Below, one piece after another: positions 54,196 through 62,857 of a stretch of 64,000 nt of DNA. Both the position numbers and the translations under genes were made by a program. Under the pieces are notes generated by a model. It saw nothing but the letters and a program-made list of their open reading frames with translations, made no database searches and had not been told where the DNA came from. Where the stretch lies: NCBI GenBank assembly GCA_017307275.1, contig JAFKFK010000015.1, forward strand, positions 62,001 to 126,000, written 5' to 3'. Source of the stretch: Alphaproteobacteria bacterium. GTDB taxonomy: Bacteria; Pseudomonadota; Alphaproteobacteria; Reyranellales; Reyranellaceae. How positions within the stretch are numbered: position 1 is the first letter of the stretch; every line of letters begins with the position of its first letter.

Positions 54196-55215
54196 TCAAT
54201 TGCCGAACGTATCGCGCCACTGCTCGATCACCTCGGGGATGCCTTTGTCGACCTCGGCAACCGTCGGACGGATCAGCTTGATCTCGCTGATCGGCTTGGC
54301 GCCCGGGGGGGACGCCACTTCGGGGCGCAACGGGATGCCGAAATGCTTGGCGTTGATCTTCGAAGCCTCGATTGAATAGAGGTACTCCATGAAGAGCTTC
54401 GCTGCGTTGGGATGCTTCGTGCCCTTCATGATCGCCGAGGGCGAAATGATCAGAACGGCGCCGTCGCTGGGATAGGACACGGCCAGCGGATTGCCGCGCG
54501 CTGCGCTGAACAACGTCGAGCCGTCGGCCCCCGCCGCCACCTGCCGCTCACCGGCGTTCAGCGCCGTGACCGTATCGTTGATCGAACGGCCGATCTGCGG
54601 CTTGTTCTTCTCCAGCTTCTCGAAATACTGCCAGCCATAGAGTTTCTTCATCGACAGCACCCAAGTCCCGACATAGCCCGAGAAGCCTGGATGGCCGGTC
54701 GAGACCTTGCCCTTCCATTTGATGTCGAGCAGGTCTTCCCACTTCTTGGGAGCATCCTCGGCCTTCACCTTGGAGGTGTTGTAGGTCAGCACGACCAGGC
54801 CCGCCGCGGTCGGGTGATAGTAGCCGTCGGGGTCGAAATTCTGGAAGGTCGGCGAAATCTTCGGCGTCGTCTCGGGAATATACTTGTCGAAGCGGCCCTC
54901 CGCTTTCAGGCGGGCGTAGTGACCGAGATCGGTCGACGAGAACACATCGCAGATCGTCTGGTTGTTCTTGATGTCCTGCAGCAGGCGTTGATAGGCGACC
55001 TGCGCCGTCGTGCGCACAACATTGACCTTCACGCCGTACATTTCGGTGAAGCCGCGCCCCAGATCCTCCGCCCCTTCGGATGTATAGTGAGCGACGTACC
55101 AAGTCAGCTCGCCCTCTTTCTTGGCAGCCTCGGCAAGAGCCTTGATATCCGCCCGCGCCGCTACAGGTACGAGAAACAGTGCAAAAGCAAGCGCGAGGCG
55201 CCCCAACCCCTTCAT
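54196..55215 (-). CDS. ABC substrate-binding protein (FbpA-like)
   Basis: About 339 aa. A signal peptide (RLALAFALFLVPVAARA) is followed by the type 1 extracellular binding fold: EGELTWYVAHYTSEGAEDLGRGF, SSTDLGHYARLKAEGRFDKY and GPHxGF-like STGHPGFSGYVGTW. It does not show the Tyr pair expected for ferric binding in an obvious way, so an organic or phosphonate ligand is possible. Of the two adjacent ATGs, 55215 is better spaced from GGAGG. It is the first gene of the operon. Confidence 0.82.
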   Translation of the reverse strand: MKGLGRLALAFALFLVPVAARADIKALAEAAKKEGELTWYVAHYTSEGAEDLGRGFTEMYGVKVNVVRTTAQVAYQRLLQDIKNNQTICDVFSSTDLGHYARLKAEGRFDKYIPETTPKISPTFQNFDPDGYYHPTAAGLVVLTYNTSKVKAEDAPKKWEDLLDIKWKGKVSTGHPGFSGYVGTWVLSMKKLYGWQYFEKLEKNKPQIGRSINDTVTALNAGERQVAAGADGSTLFSAARGNPLAVSYPSDGAVLIISPSAIMKGTKHPNAAKLFMEYLYSIEASKINAKHFGIPLRPEVASPPGAKPISEIKLIRPTVAEVDKGIPEVIEQWRDTFGN

Positions 55216-55234
55216 CATTTCCTCCCGGATCGTT

Positions 55235-55253
55235 ACTTCATTCGTATTGAAGT
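55235..55253. promoter_or_regulatory. Dyad upstream of the FbpA-like operon
   Basis: ACTTCA-TTCGTAT-TGAAGT is a perfect 6+6 inverted repeat in the 94-base divergent gap between the binding-protein gene and the methyltransferase gene. It is placed to act as an operator for either gene; no regulator gene is adjacent. Confidence 0.42.
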
Positions 55254-55309
55254 GGGATACGATCACACGTAGCGCCACGCGACAAGCATTTGGGGTAAAG
55301 AGAACGCGC

Positions 55310-55915
55310 ATGACGGAAAGCACGCGGTCGCGGGATTGGGCCGCCTACTATCAACAGCTTCGCGATCGTCCACCGCGGCGCACGCTGCAGGCAGCCCTCG
55401 ATGCGTTCGGTTCCCCACCACCTGACGCGCTCGTCATCGACCTTGGCTGCGGCGATGGCCGCGACGCAATCGAGATGCTGCGCCGTGGCTGGCACGTGAT
55501 TGCCGTCGATTCCGAACCCGAAGCGCTGCGCCAGTTGCAGGCTCGACCGCTGCCGGACGGCTGCGACGTGACTCCGATCAATGCCCGCCTGGAGGACGTT
55601 CCCATTCCACTCGGAGTTCACTTGGTTAATTCGAGCTTCGCTATGCCCCTTTGCGAGCCCGAGGGTTTCTTCCGCACCTGGGCGCGCATTCGTGAGGCCC
55701 TGCCTTCGGGGGGACGATTCTCGGGTCAATGGTACGGTCCCCGCGACAGCTGGGTCGGCCGACCGGGCATCACGTTCCTCGGCCGCGACGAGGCTCTCGC
55801 CCATCTCGACGGGCTTCAACTCGAGATGTTCGAGGAAGAAGAATCCGATGGCGTCACGCCGCGTGGCAATGCCAAGCACTGGCACATCTTCCATATCGTT
55901 GCGCGGAAGCCCTAG
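55310..55915 (+). CDS. Class I SAM-dependent methyltransferase
   Basis: 201 aa. The SAM motif is VIDLGCGDGRDAIEMLRRG, then AVDSEPEALRQL and VNSSFAMPLCEPEGFFRTW, a form like that of tellurite-resistance TehB or small Rossmann-type methyltransferases. The substrate is unknown. It is divergent from the FbpA-like gene and ends 69 bases before the MmgE/PrpD operon. The family start at ATG 55310 avoids the longer frame into the divergent gene. Confidence 0.85.
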   Translation: MTESTRSRDWAAYYQQLRDRPPRRTLQAALDAFGSPPPDALVIDLGCGDGRDAIEMLRRGWHVIAVDSEPEALRQLQARPLPDGCDVTPINARLEDVPIPLGVHLVNSSFAMPLCEPEGFFRTWARIREALPSGGRFSGQWYGPRDSWVGRPGITFLGRDEALAHLDGLQLEMFEEEESDGVTPRGNAKHWHIFHIVARKP

Positions 55916-55984
55916 GGGCGGCCGACGTAGACAAGCAGCCGGCTGTTGGCCGACACTCCCGCACCGCATTCAACGGAGGGAAAC

Positions 55985-57361
55985 ATGGCCTCCCCGCAAT
56001 CTTCCGGCGCGTCGCGCGATGTCCCGGTCACAGCCGAAATCGCCAAGCGAGCCGCCTCTCTCGCCTGGCGCGACCTGCCCGACGATCTCGTGGAGCGCAC
56101 CAAGCAGTGCCTGCTCGACTGGTTCGCCGTCACCGTTGCCGGTGCCCAGGAGGACCTGACGGACATTCTGATCCGTGAGACGCTCGAAGATGGCGCCAAG
56201 GGACCGGCGACCCTCGTCGGCCGTTCGGAGACGGTGTTGCCGTCGGCCGCCGCCCTCATCAATGGCTCCGCCAGCCACGCGCTCGACTATGACGATGTGA
56301 ACTTCTCCATGGGCGGCCATCCGACCGTTACGGTCGTTCCTGCCCTGCTGGCGCTCGGCGAGCAGATGAAAGCCTCGGGTCGCCTGTTCATCGAGAGCTT
56401 TGTTGCGGGCTACGAAACCTCCGGCCGGGTGGGCCGGCTGGTCGCTCCTAGCCATTATCAGAAAGGCTTTCACGTCACCGGCACCGTCGGTTCCTTCTCG
56501 GCCGCGGCGGCGGCCGGGCGCATGCTGGGCCTCACCGACGCCCAGCTTGCGGTCGCCTTCGGAATTGCCGCGACCCAGGCGGCCGGCCTCAAGTCCAACT
56601 TCGGCACCATGTGCAAGCCGCTGCACGCCGGCACGGCCTCGGAGCACGGGCTCCGCGCCGCACGCCTCGCCGCCAAGGGCTTCACCGCGCGCAGCGATTC
56701 TCTGGAATGTGATCAGGGCTTCGCCTCGTCGCAGAGCGACCATCTCGAAACCAAAGCCGCGCTGGGCGAGCCGCCGCAAGGCTGGCATCTGCGCAACAAC
56801 CTCTTCAAGTATCACGCCGCCTGCTACCTGACGCACGCCCCCATCGAATGCGCCAAGGAGATCCGGCTGAAGAGCAACTTCCCGCCAGAGCGTGTGCAGA
56901 AGATCCTGCTCAGGATCGACTCGGGCGCCGACCGGGTGTGCAACATCCCGCATCCGACGACGGGCCTCGAAGCCAAGTTCTCGCTGCGCCAGACCGTGGC
57001 GATGGCGCTGACCGGCGTCGATACCGCGAACCTCGATTCCTACAACGAGGCGGTGACGCAGGATCCACGGATCAAGACCCTGCGCGACAAGATGGCGATC
57101 GATTTCAAGCCGGGCTGGACGCATTCGTTTGCCGAGATGGCCATCCAGCTCGATGACGGCACGACGATCGAAGTGGCGCACGATTCCGGTATCCCCTGGG
57201 CCGACCTCGCCAAGCAGCGCCAGGCACTCGAAACCAAGTTCGACAGTCTGGTCACACCGCTGCTCGGCGCTGCCGGTGCGCGGCGCCTGCACGACGCCAT
57301 CGAGCGTGTCGACAGCCTCACCGACATCGGCGACCTGGTTCGCGCCTCGGCGAAAAGTTAA
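55985..57361 (+). CDS. MmgE/PrpD family protein
   Basis: 458 aa, the family of 2-methylcitrate dehydratase and cis-aconitate decarboxylase. Visible are VERTKQCLLDWFAVTVAG, NGSASHALDYDDVNFSMGGHPTVTVVPALLALGE (with the conserved Asp-Asp), KSNFGTMCKPLHAGTASEHGLRAA and KYHAACYLTHAPIEC. It leads a seven-gene operon of CoA-ester enzymes. A PA0881-like member of the P. aeruginosa itaconate operon is the closest analogue I recall. ATG 55985 has GGAGGGAAAC upstream. Confidence 0.88.
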   Translation: MASPQSSGASRDVPVTAEIAKRAASLAWRDLPDDLVERTKQCLLDWFAVTVAGAQEDLTDILIRETLEDGAKGPATLVGRSETVLPSAAALINGSASHALDYDDVNFSMGGHPTVTVVPALLALGEQMKASGRLFIESFVAGYETSGRVGRLVAPSHYQKGFHVTGTVGSFSAAAAAGRMLGLTDAQLAVAFGIAATQAAGLKSNFGTMCKPLHAGTASEHGLRAARLAAKGFTARSDSLECDQGFASSQSDHLETKAALGEPPQGWHLRNNLFKYHAACYLTHAPIECAKEIRLKSNFPPERVQKILLRIDSGADRVCNIPHPTTGLEAKFSLRQTVAMALTGVDTANLDSYNEAVTQDPRIKTLRDKMAIDFKPGWTHSFAEMAIQLDDGTTIEVAHDSGIPWADLAKQRQALETKFDSLVTPLLGAAGARRLHDAIERVDSLTDIGDLVRASAKS

Positions 57362-57378
57362 CGGAGATCAACACGAGA

Positions 57379-57864
57379 ATGACTGAAGATTTCAGGGCCC
57401 GCGCCCGGCTGGTGCCCAAGGGCAACCGCTATGAGGATTTCGAGATTGGACGGGTGTTCAGCCACCATTGGGGGCGCACGATCACCGGGTCCGAGAGTAC
57501 CCTCTTCTCGACGCTGACGCTTCACTTCAACCCGCACTACTACAATGCGGCCTATGCCAAGGCGCATGGCCATCCCGGCATCGTCGCCAATCCGCTGCTG
57601 GTTTTCACGACGGTGTTTGGCCTTACGGTCGAAGACCTGAGTGAAGGTGGCGGGCCGTTCCTCGGCGTCAACGAGCTCACCTATCACCAGCCCGTCTATC
57701 CGGACGATTCGCTTCGGGCCGAGTCGACCGTGCTCGACCGGCGCGTCTCGGACTCCCACAAAGGGTTCGGAATCGTCACCTGGCACACCAAGGGCTTCAA
57801 CCAGCGCGAAGAACTCGTGATCGACTTCAAGCGCACCAATCTCGTCCGCCTCAGGAATCCGTAA
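57379..57864 (+). CDS. MaoC-type hydratase, first of two
   Basis: 161-aa single hot-dog domain: YEDFEIGRVFSHHWGRTIT and LHFNPHYYNAAYAKAHGHPGIVANPLLVFTTVFGL. In the R-hydratase consensus the motif GDxNPxH carries catalytic Asp and His; here the corresponding region reads LHFNPHYYN, with His for Asp, a form found in mesaconyl- and itaconyl-CoA hydratase-like proteins. It lies 17 bases after MmgE/PrpD and 2 before the acyl-CoA dehydrogenase gene. Confidence 0.82.
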   Translation: MTEDFRARARLVPKGNRYEDFEIGRVFSHHWGRTITGSESTLFSTLTLHFNPHYYNAAYAKAHGHPGIVANPLLVFTTVFGLTVEDLSEGGGPFLGVNELTYHQPVYPDDSLRAESTVLDRRVSDSHKGFGIVTWHTKGFNQREELVIDFKRTNLVRLRNP

Positions 57865-57866
57865 AG

Positions 57867-59027
57867 ATGCCTTTTCTTACTGAAGAACGCCGCATGATCC
57901 AGGAGCAGGCGCGCGAATTCACGCTGAACGAAGTCCTGCCCGTCGCCAACAAGCTCGACCCTGAAAAGGGCGAGATCCCGATGGATCTGCGCGAGAAGAT
58001 GGCTGCGCTGGGCTACTTCGGCATCCTGATCCCCGAGCAGTATGGCGGCCTCGGGCTGGGCTGCTCGGAATACTGCCTCGTCACCGAGGAACTGTCGCGC
58101 GGCTGGATGAGCGTCGCTTCGATCATCGCACGCGGCAACCTGCTGATCGGCTCGCAGGAGATGAGCGAAGAGCAGCGCAGCCGCTACCTCCCTCGCATGG
58201 CCAAGGGCGAATTTCTCGGCGCCTTTTCGATGTCCGAGCCAAACGCGGGTTCCGACATTTCCAACATCTCCTGCCGCGCCAAAAAGGACGGCGACAGCTA
58301 TCTGATCAGCGGCAACAAGTACTGGTGCACGTTCGCCGATGGTGCGGACTTCATGATTATCATCGCGCGCACGTCCGATGCTCCGCCGGGCAAGCGTCAT
58401 CTCGGCCTTTCCATGTTCTTCGTCGAGAAGAAGCGTGGCGAGCTGCCGAAAGGATGCAGCGGCGCCCCCATTCCCAAGATCGGCTATTTTGGCTGGAAGA
58501 CCTGGGAGCTGGCCTTCGACAATTTCCGTGTCGATGCCGCCGACCTGATCGGCAAGGAGGGCGAGGCTTTCTACTACGCCACCTCGGGCCTGGAGACTGC
58601 CCGCGCCCACACCGCGGCGCGCGCCATCGGACTGGCCCAGGGTGCGCTCGACGATTCGATCCAGTACGCCAACGACCGCAAGCAGTTCGGTCACTCGATC
58701 TCGGACTTCCAGGCAATCCGCTTCAAGATCGCCGACATGGCGACCCAGATCGAAGCGGCCCGCCAGCTCATGTATTTCGTCTGCGAGCAGATCGACACCG
58801 GCCAGCGTTGCGACAAGGAAGCCTCGATGGTGAAGCTCTTCGCCTCCGAGATGGCCGAGCGCGTCACCAGCGAGGGTATCCAGATCCACGGCGGCGCGGG
58901 CTACACGACGCTGCACGCGGTCGAGCGTCATTGGCGCGATGCACGTCTGACCAAGATCTTCGAGGGCACCTCCGAGATCCAGAAGCGCATCATCTCCGAC
59001 CGCCTGCTGGGCCGCGGGAGGAACTGA
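57867..59027 (+). CDS. Acyl-CoA dehydrogenase
   Basis: 386-aa FAD-dependent flavoprotein oxidising acyl-CoA at the alpha-beta bond. It has the FAD and substrate loop AFSMSEPNAGSDISNISCRA, GNKYWCTFADGADFM, and catalytic Glu in LTKIFEGTSEIQKRII. The whole length is normal. It sits between two MaoC genes with overlapping or 2-base junctions, so its product is likely hydrated next. It overlaps the second MaoC gene by one base (TGATG). Confidence 0.92.
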   Translation: MPFLTEERRMIQEQAREFTLNEVLPVANKLDPEKGEIPMDLREKMAALGYFGILIPEQYGGLGLGCSEYCLVTEELSRGWMSVASIIARGNLLIGSQEMSEEQRSRYLPRMAKGEFLGAFSMSEPNAGSDISNISCRAKKDGDSYLISGNKYWCTFADGADFMIIIARTSDAPPGKRHLGLSMFFVEKKRGELPKGCSGAPIPKIGYFGWKTWELAFDNFRVDAADLIGKEGEAFYYATSGLETARAHTAARAIGLAQGALDDSIQYANDRKQFGHSISDFQAIRFKIADMATQIEAARQLMYFVCEQIDTGQRCDKEASMVKLFASEMAERVTSEGIQIHGGAGYTTLHAVERHWRDARLTKIFEGTSEIQKRIISDRLLGRGRN

Positions 59028-59506
59028 TGAAAGTCTCCGCCCTCACCGGCAAGGCCAACTACTTCGAGGACTTCACCGTCGGCGATGTGATGAAGCATGC
59101 GCGCGGCAAGACGGTGGAGCCGATGGAGCAGGTCTGGATCACCAATGTGACCATGAACACCGCCGAAGCGCACTTCAACGAGCACCTGACCCAGTCGACG
59201 CCCTATAAGCAGCGTCTGGGATTCGGCGGTGTCACCATCTCCATGTGCATCGGCCTTGCTGCCGAGGACACGGCCGAGAACGCGCTGATGGAGCTCGGCA
59301 TGGACAAGATCAGGCTCAAGGGCCCTCTTCACCATGGCGATACGCTCTACTGCTATACAGAGGTGCTGGAGAAGACCGACGCCAAGCAGGCCGACGCCGG
59401 CATCGTGCGCTTCAAGCACTACGGCGTGAACCAGGACGATAAGCACATCTTCGAGGGTGAGCGCACCGTGCTCATCAAGCGGCGCAGCCACTGGGGAGAC
59501 AAGTGA
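59027..59506 (+). CDS. MaoC-type hydratase, second of two
   Basis: 159-aa hot-dog domain: ANYFEDFTVGDVMKHARGKTVE and TMNTAEAHFNEHLTQSTPYKQRLGFGG. It has the AHFNEH block at the position of the hydratase motif, as in the first MaoC protein. Two separate single-domain MaoC proteins flanking an ACAD may replace one double-hot-dog hydratase. Its stop overlaps the CoA-transferase GTG start as GTGA. Confidence 0.82.
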   Translation: MKVSALTGKANYFEDFTVGDVMKHARGKTVEPMEQVWITNVTMNTAEAHFNEHLTQSTPYKQRLGFGGVTISMCIGLAAEDTAENALMELGMDKIRLKGPLHHGDTLYCYTEVLEKTDAKQADAGIVRFKHYGVNQDDKHIFEGERTVLIKRRSHWGDK

Positions 59507-60729
59507 GCGCCGAGGCACCGCTCGGTGCCCTCGATGGCGTCCGCATCATCGACCTCACGCAGATGCTGGCGGGTCCCTTCTGCACCATGCTGCTGGCCGA
59601 CCAGGGCGCCGAAGTCGTCAAGGTCGAGCCGCTCGACGGCGATCACACGCGGATCATCGGCCCCTACCATGCAGATGATAAATTGAAAGCATTTGGCGGT
59701 TACTTCGCTTCGGTGAATCGGAACAAAAAGTCGATCGCCATCGACCTCAAAAAGCCGGAAGGCCGCGATCTCGTCATCCGCCTGTGCAAGGACGCCGATG
59801 CCGTCGTCGAGAATTCCCGAGCCGGTGTCATGGAACGCCTGGGCCTCTCCTACGAAACGCTGCGCGAGAGCAATCCCAAGCTGGTCTACGCCACCATCCG
59901 TGGGTTCGGCGACCGCCGCACCGGCGCCAGCCCCTATGCCGACTGGCCGGCCTACGATGTCGTCTCGCAGGCCTTCGGCGGCGTCATGGCCATCACCGGT
60001 CCCGACAAGAACACGCCCCTGAAAGTCGGCCCCGGCATTGGCGACCTGATGCCGGCCACCATGTGCGCCGTTGGTCTGGTGAGCGCCATCTTCCGCGCCC
60101 ACAAGACCGGCAAGGGTCAGTTCGTCGATGTCGGCATGGTCGATGCCATCCTCTCGATGTGCGAGCGCATCGTGCACCAGCATGCCTATACCGGCGGCGT
60201 GCCGGTGCCCGAAGGCAACCACCATCCCCTGCTCTGCCCCTTCGGCATGTTTCCTGCCAAAGACGGCTTCATCACCATTGCCGCTCATGCCGACGCCCAC
60301 TGGCCGATCCTGTGCCGCCTCATTGGCCGGCCCGAACTCGGTACCGATCCCCGCCTGGCCACGGTCCAGGACCGCCGTGCCAACCAGGACGAGATCATCG
60401 CGGCGGTTTCGGCGTTCACCAGCCAGCGCGCCAAGCAGGAGCTGCTGCAGCATTTCGGCGGCCAGGTTCCGTTCTCGCCGGTGAACGACGTGCGCGATGT
60501 CTTTGCCGACCCACACTTCGCTGCCCGCGATATGGTCGTCCGGGTTCCGCATCCCGGGCTCGACATCGAAACCGCAATCGCCGGGGTGGCCATCAAGATG
60601 ACCGAAACCCCCGGCCGTGTGCGCCATCGCGCCCCCTTGCTGGGCGAGCATACGGACGAGTATCTGGGGTCGATCGGCTGCGGCACCGGCGATATCGCCC
60701 GCCTGCGCGCCGACAAGATCGTTGCCTGA
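59503..60729 (+). CDS. CaiB/BaiF family CoA-transferase (itaconate/mesaconate type candidate)
   Basis: 408-aa class III CoA-transferase: IDLTQMLAGPFCTMLLADQGAEVVKVE, NRNKKSIAIDLKKPEGRD, and catalytic Asp in GPGIGDLMPATMCAVGLVSA (about residue 178). In P. aeruginosa a protein of this family, Ict, makes itaconyl-CoA from itaconate using succinyl-CoA, and the surrounding gene set is the same here. GTG start; the CitE-like lyase follows after 10 bases. Confidence 0.88.
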   Translation: MSAEAPLGALDGVRIIDLTQMLAGPFCTMLLADQGAEVVKVEPLDGDHTRIIGPYHADDKLKAFGGYFASVNRNKKSIAIDLKKPEGRDLVIRLCKDADAVVENSRAGVMERLGLSYETLRESNPKLVYATIRGFGDRRTGASPYADWPAYDVVSQAFGGVMAITGPDKNTPLKVGPGIGDLMPATMCAVGLVSAIFRAHKTGKGQFVDVGMVDAILSMCERIVHQHAYTGGVPVPEGNHHPLLCPFGMFPAKDGFITIAAHADAHWPILCRLIGRPELGTDPRLATVQDRRANQDEIIAAVSAFTSQRAKQELLQHFGGQVPFSPVNDVRDVFADPHFAARDMVVRVPHPGLDIETAIAGVAIKMTETPGRVRHRAPLLGEHTDEYLGSIGCGTGDIARLRADKIVA

Positions 60730-60739
60730 GGAGAACAGA

Positions 60740-61657
60740 ATGACCGACCGCCAACCCCGCCGCGCCCGCCGCGTCCAGCTTTCGACGCCCGGCTCCAGCG
60801 AGAAGATGATCCAGAAGGCGTCGGAGTCGAAGGCCGATCATGTCTTTCTCGATCTCGAAGATGCCGTGGCCCCCAGCCAGAAGCGCGATGCCCGCAAGAA
60901 GATCATCGCGGGCCTGAAGTCGCTCAATTGGACCGGCAAGACGCGCTGCGTGCGCATCAACGACTTGACGACCGAATACGCCTTCGAGGACATCATCGAG
61001 GTGGTCGAGGGTGCCGGTGAGCATCTCGACACGATCATGATGACCAAGGTGCTGACGCCGGCCGACGTGCTGTTCGCTGACAAGCTGCTGCACCAGCTCG
61101 AGAAGAAGCTGAAGCTCAAGCGCCGCATCGGCCTCGAAGCCCTGATCGAGGAAGTCGAGGGCATGCAGAACGTCGACGCCATCGCAAAGTCGACGCCGCG
61201 CCTCGAATGCCTGGTGTTCGGCATGGGCGACTTCTCGGCCTCGATGGGCGTCACCAACAAGAACGTCGGCGAGACCGACGGTTATCCGGGCGACATCTGG
61301 CACTATGCCCGCTTCCGCCTGATCATGGCCTGCCGCGCCGCCGGTATCGACCCGGTCGATGGCCCGTTCGCCGACTTCAAGAACCCCGATGCCTATCGCG
61401 AGGAGTGCCGCCGCTCGATGACCCTGGGCGCCGTCGGCAAGTGGGCGATCCACCCCTCGCAGATCGACATCGCCCTCGACGTCTACTCCCCCAAGGCCGA
61501 GGATATCGCGCGCGCGCGCAAGCTCGAGAAGGCCTATGCCGAAGCCGAAGCTCAGGGTCTCGGCGCCATCAACGTCGATGGCATTATGGTCGACGTGGCC
61601 TCGATCCGCATTCTGCGCAACACCATCCTGAACAAGGCCGACCTCTTCGGGATGTAA
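60740..61657 (+). CDS. HpcH/HpaI (CitE-like) CoA-ester lyase
   Basis: 305-aa TIM-barrel lyase: RRARRVQLSTPGSSEKMIQKASES, metal-binding VFLDLEDAVAPSQKRDAR and GLEALIEEVEGMQNV, and FADFKNPDAYREECRRS. The sequence is of the L-malyl-CoA or citramalyl-CoA lyase (Mcl/Ccl) type, which splits malyl- or citramalyl-CoA to acetyl- or pyruvate-derived products. In the operon it would be the last step after CoA-transfer and hydration. AGGAGA precedes the ATG. Confidence 0.87.
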   Translation: MTDRQPRRARRVQLSTPGSSEKMIQKASESKADHVFLDLEDAVAPSQKRDARKKIIAGLKSLNWTGKTRCVRINDLTTEYAFEDIIEVVEGAGEHLDTIMMTKVLTPADVLFADKLLHQLEKKLKLKRRIGLEALIEEVEGMQNVDAIAKSTPRLECLVFGMGDFSASMGVTNKNVGETDGYPGDIWHYARFRLIMACRAAGIDPVDGPFADFKNPDAYREECRRSMTLGAVGKWAIHPSQIDIALDVYSPKAEDIARARKLEKAYAEAEAQGLGAINVDGIMVDVASIRILRNTILNKADLFGM

Positions 61658-61666
61658 GTTCGCTCC

Positions 61667-62857
61667 ATGAAGCGCGCGATCATCCCCGTGGCCACGATGT
61701 TGGCCATTCAGGTGATGGTCTCGCTCTCCGTGCTATCGCTCAGCGTGATGATGCCGGCGGTCGCCAAGGATCTGGCGATCGATCCCAAGCTGGTCGGCAT
61801 CTTCACCGCGATCATCTATGCAGTTGCCGCGACCATGGCCCTCGCGGCAGCCGGGCCGATCCTTCGCTTCGGCTCGGTCCGCATCTGCCAGGCCGCCCTT
61901 CTGATGGCTGCACTCGGCCTTGCCTTCAATGCCTTGGCGCTCGTTGCCGCAACCGTGTTGGCGGTGGTCTGCATCGGCGTTGCCCAAGGCCCGCTCAATC
62001 CAGCCTCGGCCCATGTTCTGGCACAGCGGGTGCCCCGCGAATATTTCGGCACCGTCTTCTCGATCAAGCAGACCGGCGTGCCGATTGGCTTCGCCCTCGC
62101 CGGGCTGCTCTTCCCCCAACTGCTGGAGTGGGTCGGCTGGCGCGGTGCCAGCCTGGTGGCTGCCGGCGGCGCCATCCTGGCGGCACTGGCAATCGAGCCG
62201 CTACGCCGCGACCTCGATGTCGTCGTCGCAGCCAGCAAGCCGGTTGGCAGTATCTGGACCTCGATCCGCTTCGTGCTGAGCCACGACCAGCTCCGGGTGC
62301 TCGGCTGGTCGGCCTTCGTCTACGTGATCGCCCAGCACACCTTCACCTTCTATCTCGTCACCTATCTCTATGAGCACTGCCGGCTCAGCATCGCCCAGGC
62401 GGGATTCCTGCTGTCGCTCTCGCAAATCATCGGCACTGGTGTGCGGCTCGTGAGCGGTGGTATCGGCGATCGACTGCCGCGCATGCAGCTTCTCGGCTGG
62501 ACGGGCATCCTCATGACGGCCGGCTGCATCGCTACGGGACTGCTGGCCCCCGACTCTCCCTTCTGGCTCATCACCCTCGTGGTGGTCGCCTATGGCGGCG
62601 TGGTCATCAGTTGGAACGGCACATCGCAGGCCGAGTTCGCCCACCTCGCACCGCCCGGCGAAGCGGCGGCCGTCGCCTCGGTGCAGACTGCCCTCGCCTT
62701 TTCCGGAGCCGTCTTCGGGCCGCCTCTGTTCGCCCTGATCGCGTCGGTCGCAAGCTACCGCATGGCCTTCTTTGCGGTCGCGGCCTGTGTCTTCGCCGCG
62801 GCCGTCTGGCAGATCGCTGCCGCGCGGAAGGCTACGGCTCCTTCATCCCCGCAGTAG
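61667..62857 (+). CDS. MFS transporter of the dicarboxylate operon
   Basis: 396-aa inner-membrane major facilitator with about 12 hydrophobic segments. The GxxxD/R-like loop GPILRFGSVRICQ follows helix 2, and FSIKQTGVPIGFALAGLLFP lies in the middle of the N-half. It starts 9 bases after the lyase gene, so it probably imports or exports the C5 acid handled by the operon. Its 3' end overlaps the convergent TTT binding-protein gene by 26 bases. Confidence 0.82.
   Translation: MKRAIIPVATMLAIQVMVSLSVLSLSVMMPAVAKDLAIDPKLVGIFTAIIYAVAATMALAAAGPILRFGSVRICQAALLMAALGLAFNALALVAATVLAVVCIGVAQGPLNPASAHVLAQRVPREYFGTVFSIKQTGVPIGFALAGLLFPQLLEWVGWRGASLVAAGGAILAALAIEPLRRDLDVVVAASKPVGSIWTSIRFVLSHDQLRVLGWSAFVYVIAQHTFTFYLVTYLYEHCRLSIAQAGFLLSLSQIIGTGVRLVSGGIGDRLPRMQLLGWTGILMTAGCIATGLLAPDSPFWLITLVVVAYGGVVISWNGTSQAEFAHLAPPGEAAAVASVQTALAFSGAVFGPPLFALIASVASYRMAFFAVAACVFAAAVWQIAAARKATAPSSPQ

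Noticed and set aside
51384..55215. Calling the FbpABC-like transporter an iron(III) importer
   Set aside because: The binding protein has no obvious ferric Tyr pair and the operon encodes CoA-ester enzymes, so the substrate is left open.
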